Shown here: positions 61,228-64,000 of the stretch, piece by piece
Numbering within the stretch: position 1 is the first letter of the stretch
Layout of the letters: the number at the start of each line of letters is the position of its first letter
The notes under the pieces: generated by a model
Told to the model about the DNA's origin: nothing
The model's input: only the letters and a program-made list of their open reading frames with translations
Databases searched by the model: none
Program-made: the position numbers and the translations under genes
NCBI RefSeq assembly: GCF_001426585.1
Contig: NZ_LMEI01000009.1
Coordinates: 782,247 to 846,246 of the forward strand
From: Streptomyces sp. Root431
GTDB lineage: Bacteria; Actinomycetota; Actinomycetes; Streptomycetales; Streptomycetaceae
Reading direction: 5' to 3'
DNA length: 64,000 bases

Positions 61228-61349
61228 TCCCATGTCCGGCCGACGGCCCATTGCCGATAGACGGCACACGGCTGCCAGACGGCGCATGACCGACAGACGG
61301 CCCATGTCCCGTCCCGGACGCGGAACACACCACAGGGGGAAGACACCTC

Positions 61350-62519
61350 ATGCGTTCTGTACGACTCATACCCGCCGTCCTCGGCCTGGTCACGGCGCTC
61401 GCGCTGACGGCCACGGCCTGTGGACCCACCGAGACCCCGGCCGCCGACAAGCCGGCCGCGGGGGCGAGCAGCTCCGCGCCCGCCACCGACGACGCCGGTG
61501 GCGGCGACCTCGCCAAGGACCTGGCCGACAAGCTGAAGAAGCACGGCGTCGACCTGGACAAGTGGAAGGACGGCGAGTGGAAGAACTGGGACGAGGCGAC
61601 CTGGCTCCGTGAGGCCGAGGACTTCATGAACCCGGTGATCGACGGCCTCTGGGACCCGACGCGCATGCAGTCGGCGAAGAGCCCGGAGCAGACGATCACC
61701 GCGCAGGCCGGCACGGGCGGCACGGATCCGACGCCCCGGCCCGTCAAGGCGCAGCGCGAGAAGACGCCGTACCACCGCAACGCGGCCCCGGTCGGGAAGA
61801 TCTTCTTCGACGCGCCCGAGGGTCACATGGTCTGCTCCGGCACCATCGTGAAGGACCCGCGCCGGCCCGGGAAGTCCAACATGGTCTGGACGGCCGGGCA
61901 CTGCGTCCACGCGGGCAAGAGCGGCGGCTGGTACCGCAACATCACCTTCGTGCCGGCCTACAACGACCTCGGCAAGTCGGCCGCGGCCCTGGACAACGCG
62001 CAGCCGCACGAGATCGCGCCCTACGGCCAGTACTGGGCCGACTGGGCCGTGACCTCGGGCGATTGGATCCAGCGGGGCGGCACGAACCAGGCCTGGCCGT
62101 ACGACTACGCCGTGCTGCACGTGCAGCCCGAGCGGGGCGGCAAGTCGCTGGAGGAGACCGTCGGCGCCGCACTGCCGGTCGACTTCTCCGCTCCGTCGGC
62201 CGCGCAGGCCGGGACGATGGGCGCCTGGGGCTACCCGCAGGCTCCGCCGTACAACGGTCTGATCATGCACAAGTGCCTCGACCGCGCGACGCGGCTCACC
62301 ACGGCTCCGGCCACGCCGACGATGTACCGGATCGGCTGCACGATGACCGCCGGTTCCTCGGGCGGCGGCTGGTTCCGTGTGCTGCCGAACGGGAAGACGG
62401 CGCTCGTGTCGAACACCTCGATCGGCCCGGCCGGCAGCAACGGCTGGCTCGCCGGACCGCAGCTGGGCAAGGGCGCCAAGGCTGCCCACGAGATGGTCAG
62501 CAAGAAGTTCGCCCGCTGA
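61350..62519 (+). CDS. Trypsin-like lipoprotein protease (second of tandem pair)
   Basis: A 389-residue paralog of the previous gene. Lipobox LTATA-C24 at the same residue; the pro-segment (ADKLKKHGVDLDKWKDGEWK, LREAEDFMNPVIDGLWDP) is nearly identical. The triad candidates are H in WTAGHCVH, D in PYDYAVLHV, and S in TAGSSGGGW. The region between lipobox and pro-segment and some surface loops differ. It is separated from the first gene by 159 bases that include a hairpin, so each may have its own promoter. Confidence 0.9.
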   Translation: MRSVRLIPAVLGLVTALALTATACGPTETPAADKPAAGASSSAPATDDAGGGDLAKDLADKLKKHGVDLDKWKDGEWKNWDEATWLREAEDFMNPVIDGLWDPTRMQSAKSPEQTITAQAGTGGTDPTPRPVKAQREKTPYHRNAAPVGKIFFDAPEGHMVCSGTIVKDPRRPGKSNMVWTAGHCVHAGKSGGWYRNITFVPAYNDLGKSAAALDNAQPHEIAPYGQYWADWAVTSGDWIQRGGTNQAWPYDYAVLHVQPERGGKSLEETVGAALPVDFSAPSAAQAGTMGAWGYPQAPPYNGLIMHKCLDRATRLTTAPATPTMYRIGCTMTAGSSGGGWFRVLPNGKTALVSNTSIGPAGSNGWLAGPQLGKGAKAAHEMVSKKFAR

Positions 62520-62552
62520 CCCGAGCGATCGCACCGCAGGACGTCCATGACC

Positions 62553-62598
62553 GAGGGCGCTGTCCTCCTCCCCCGAACAGGAGGAGGACAGCGCCCTC
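62553..62598. terminator. Bidirectional terminator between the second protease and hflX
   Basis: A 19-bp perfect stem: GAGGGCGCTGTCCTCCTCC (62553-62571) with its complement at 62580-62598, and loop CCCGAACA. It lies between two convergent genes. Confidence 0.9.
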
Positions 62599-62621
62599 AG
62601 TGCGTGCCGTGGATCAGTGCG

Positions 62622-64000
62622 TCAGTGCGCGGCGGGAACGTACGGCGCGAGCATCGCCGCCAGCTCCTCGTGCACCCGCGCCTTGAGCAGGGTGCCCTCC
62701 GGGGTGTGCTCCTCGGACTGCACCTCGCCTTCGGCGTGCACCCGCGAGACGAGACCGCCCTGCGTGTACGGCACGAGGGCCTCCAGCTCGACCTCGGGGC
62801 GCGGCAGTTCGGCGTCGATGAGCGCGAGCAGCTGCTCGATGCCCTGGCCCGAGCGGGCCGAGACGGCGATGGAGTGCTTCTCCATCCGCAGCAGGCGCTG
62901 GAGGACCAACGGGTCCGCCGCGTCCGCCTTGTTGACGACGACGATCTCCTTGACGTTCACCGCGCCGACGTCCCGGAAGACCTCGCGCACGGCGGCCAGC
63001 TGCTCCTCCGGGGCGGGGTGGGAGCCGTCCACCACGTGCAGGATGAGGTCGGAGTCGCCGACCTCCTCCATGGTGGAGCGGAACGCCTCGACCAGGTGGT
63101 GCGGCAGGTGCCGGACGAAGCCGACGGTGTCGGCCAGGGTGTAGACCCGGCCGGTGGGCGTCTCGGCCCGGCGCACGGTCGGGTCGAGGGTGGCGAACAG
63201 GGCGTTCTCCACGAGGACGCCCGCGCCGGTGAGGCGGTTGAGCAGGGAGGACTTGCCGGCGTTGGTGTATCCGGCGATGGCGACCGACGGCACCTTGTTG
63301 CGACGGCGCTCCTGGCGCTTGATGTCGCGGCCGGTCTTCATCTCCGCGATCTCCCGGCGCATCTTCGCCATCTTCTCGCGGATGCGGCGCCGGTCGGTCT
63401 CGATCTTGGTCTCACCGGGACCGCGGGTGGCCATGCCGCCACCGCCGCCGCCGCCCATCTGACGGGACAGCGACTGGCCCCAGCCTCGCAGTCGCGGCAG
63501 CATGTACTGCATCTGCGCGAGCGCGACCTGCGCCTTGCCCTCTCGGGACTTGGCGTGCTGGGCGAAGATGTCGAGGATGAGGGCGGTCCGGTCGACCACC
63601 TTCACCTTGACGACGTCTTCGAGGGCGATGAGCTGGCCGGGGCTGAGCTCGCCGTCGCAGACGACGGTATCGGCGCCGGTCTCGACCACGATGTCGCGCA
63701 GCTCGCGTGCCTTGCCGGAGCCGATGAAGGTCGCCGGGTCCGGCTTGTCACGGCGCTGGATCACGCCGTCGAGCACGAGGGCGCCCGCCGTCTCGGCGAG
63801 GGCCGCGAGCTCCGCCAGGGAGTTCTCCGCGTCCTGCACGGTCCCCGAGGTCCAGACGCCGACCAGCACGACGCGCTCCAGGCGCAGCTGGCGGTACTCG
63901 ACCTCGGTGACGTCCTCGAGCTCGGTGGAGAGGCCCGCGACGCGGCGCAGGGCCGCGCGCTCGGAGCGGTCGAACTGCTCGCCGTCCCGCTCTCCGTCGA
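62622..64000 (-). CDS. hflX: GTPase HflX (5' end outside window)
   Basis: At least 459 residues of a ribosome-associated GTPase that splits stalled 70S ribosomes. The frame continues to the window edge, so the true start is to the right; the GTG at 63869 is internal. Seen: the N-terminal nucleotide-binding region (VLDGVIQRRDKPDPATFIGSGK), the glycine-rich linker near QMGGGGGGGMATRGPGE, P-loop GYTNAGKSS, DTVGFVRHLPHHLV, and NKADAAD. The C-terminal domain is complete and followed by the terminator. Confidence 0.96.
   Translation of the reverse strand, partial: DGERDGEQFDRSERAALRRVAGLSTELEDVTEVEYRQLRLERVVLVGVWTSGTVQDAENSLAELAALAETAGALVLDGVIQRRDKPDPATFIGSGKARELRDIVVETGADTVVCDGELSPGQLIALEDVVKVKVVDRTALILDIFAQHAKSREGKAQVALAQMQYMLPRLRGWGQSLSRQMGGGGGGGMATRGPGETKIETDRRRIREKMAKMRREIAEMKTGRDIKRQERRRNKVPSVAIAGYTNAGKSSLLNRLTGAGVLVENALFATLDPTVRRAETPTGRVYTLADTVGFVRHLPHHLVEAFRSTMEEVGDSDLILHVVDGSHPAPEEQLAAVREVFRDVGAVNVKEIVVVNKADAADPLVLQRLLRMEKHSIAVSARSGQGIEQLLALIDAELPRPEVELEALVPYTQGGLVSRVHAEGEVQSEEHTPEGTLLKARVHEELAAMLAPYVPAAH

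Noticed and set aside
1..64000. Mobile element, prophage or tRNA gene
   Set aside because: No transposase, integrase, terminal repeats or tRNA clover-leaf was seen by reading; only a covariance search could exclude a missed tRNA.

Overview
The window is high-GC DNA with GTG/TTG starts, long spurious antisense reading frames and many actinobacterial hallmarks: a HrdB-type primary sigma factor, a class II ribonucleotide reductase with NrdR, a DasR-type operator, a ydaO-type leader and secreted S1 proteases. It reads as the chromosomal core of a Streptomyces. From memory, the order ptsH ... parC ... parE ... hrdB ... recQ, rnhB ... nrdJ, nrdR, lexA, dinG ... siderophore genes ... hflX follows the S. 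coelicolor SCO5841-to-SCO5796 region. I see no rRNA, tRNA, CRISPR, insertion sequence or prophage.

Layout. 1-2376: the end of a possible TetR gene, a GlxA-type AraC regulator and a divergent saccharopine-dehydrogenase-like reductase. 2385-7991: a leftward unit of Pat-type acyltransferase, DUF5998-like protein, phosphodiesterase and thymidine kinase. 8126-10639: HPr behind a DasR-like site, an FCD-type GntR regulator, and an M23 peptidase behind a c-di-AMP riboswitch. 10640-17191: a two-gene M16 peptidase operon, topoisomerase IV subunit A, and a CobW-family GTPase with a 22-bp palindrome upstream. 17426-21816: a CitA/CitB-like two-component system facing a DUF485/solute-symporter operon. 22033-31606: parE, a zinc-ribbon protein, an S1 protease, hrdB, an FCD regulator, a fused ABC transporter and an NrtR-like Nudix protein. 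31726-40228: a glycogen-debranching-like enzyme, DUF4192, RecQ with a phosphoribosyltransferase-like tail, two unknown proteins and RNase HII.

40281-46685: a TetR/MFS efflux pair with two near-identical 20-bp operators, an ADP-ribosylglycohydrolase, a histidine phosphatase, a YdbC-like protein, an arylamine N-acetyltransferase and a TerD-like protein. 46797-53674: DNA precursor supply and damage response (nrdR-nrdJ with paired NrdR boxes, lexA with an SOS box, dinG). 53725-59698: a four-gene NRPS-independent siderophore operon with an aminotransferase, an acetyltransferase and two IucA/IucC synthetases, but no decarboxylase or N-hydroxylase in view. 60015-62519: two tandem paralogous secreted lipoprotein proteases. 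62622-64000: the 5'-truncated hflX.

The most distinctive items are the incomplete siderophore operon, the RecQ-PRTase fusion, the paired lipoprotein proteases with a shared uncharacterised pro-segment, the twin operators of the efflux pair, the inverted DnaA-box pair, and several unexplained palindromes and short-period arrays.
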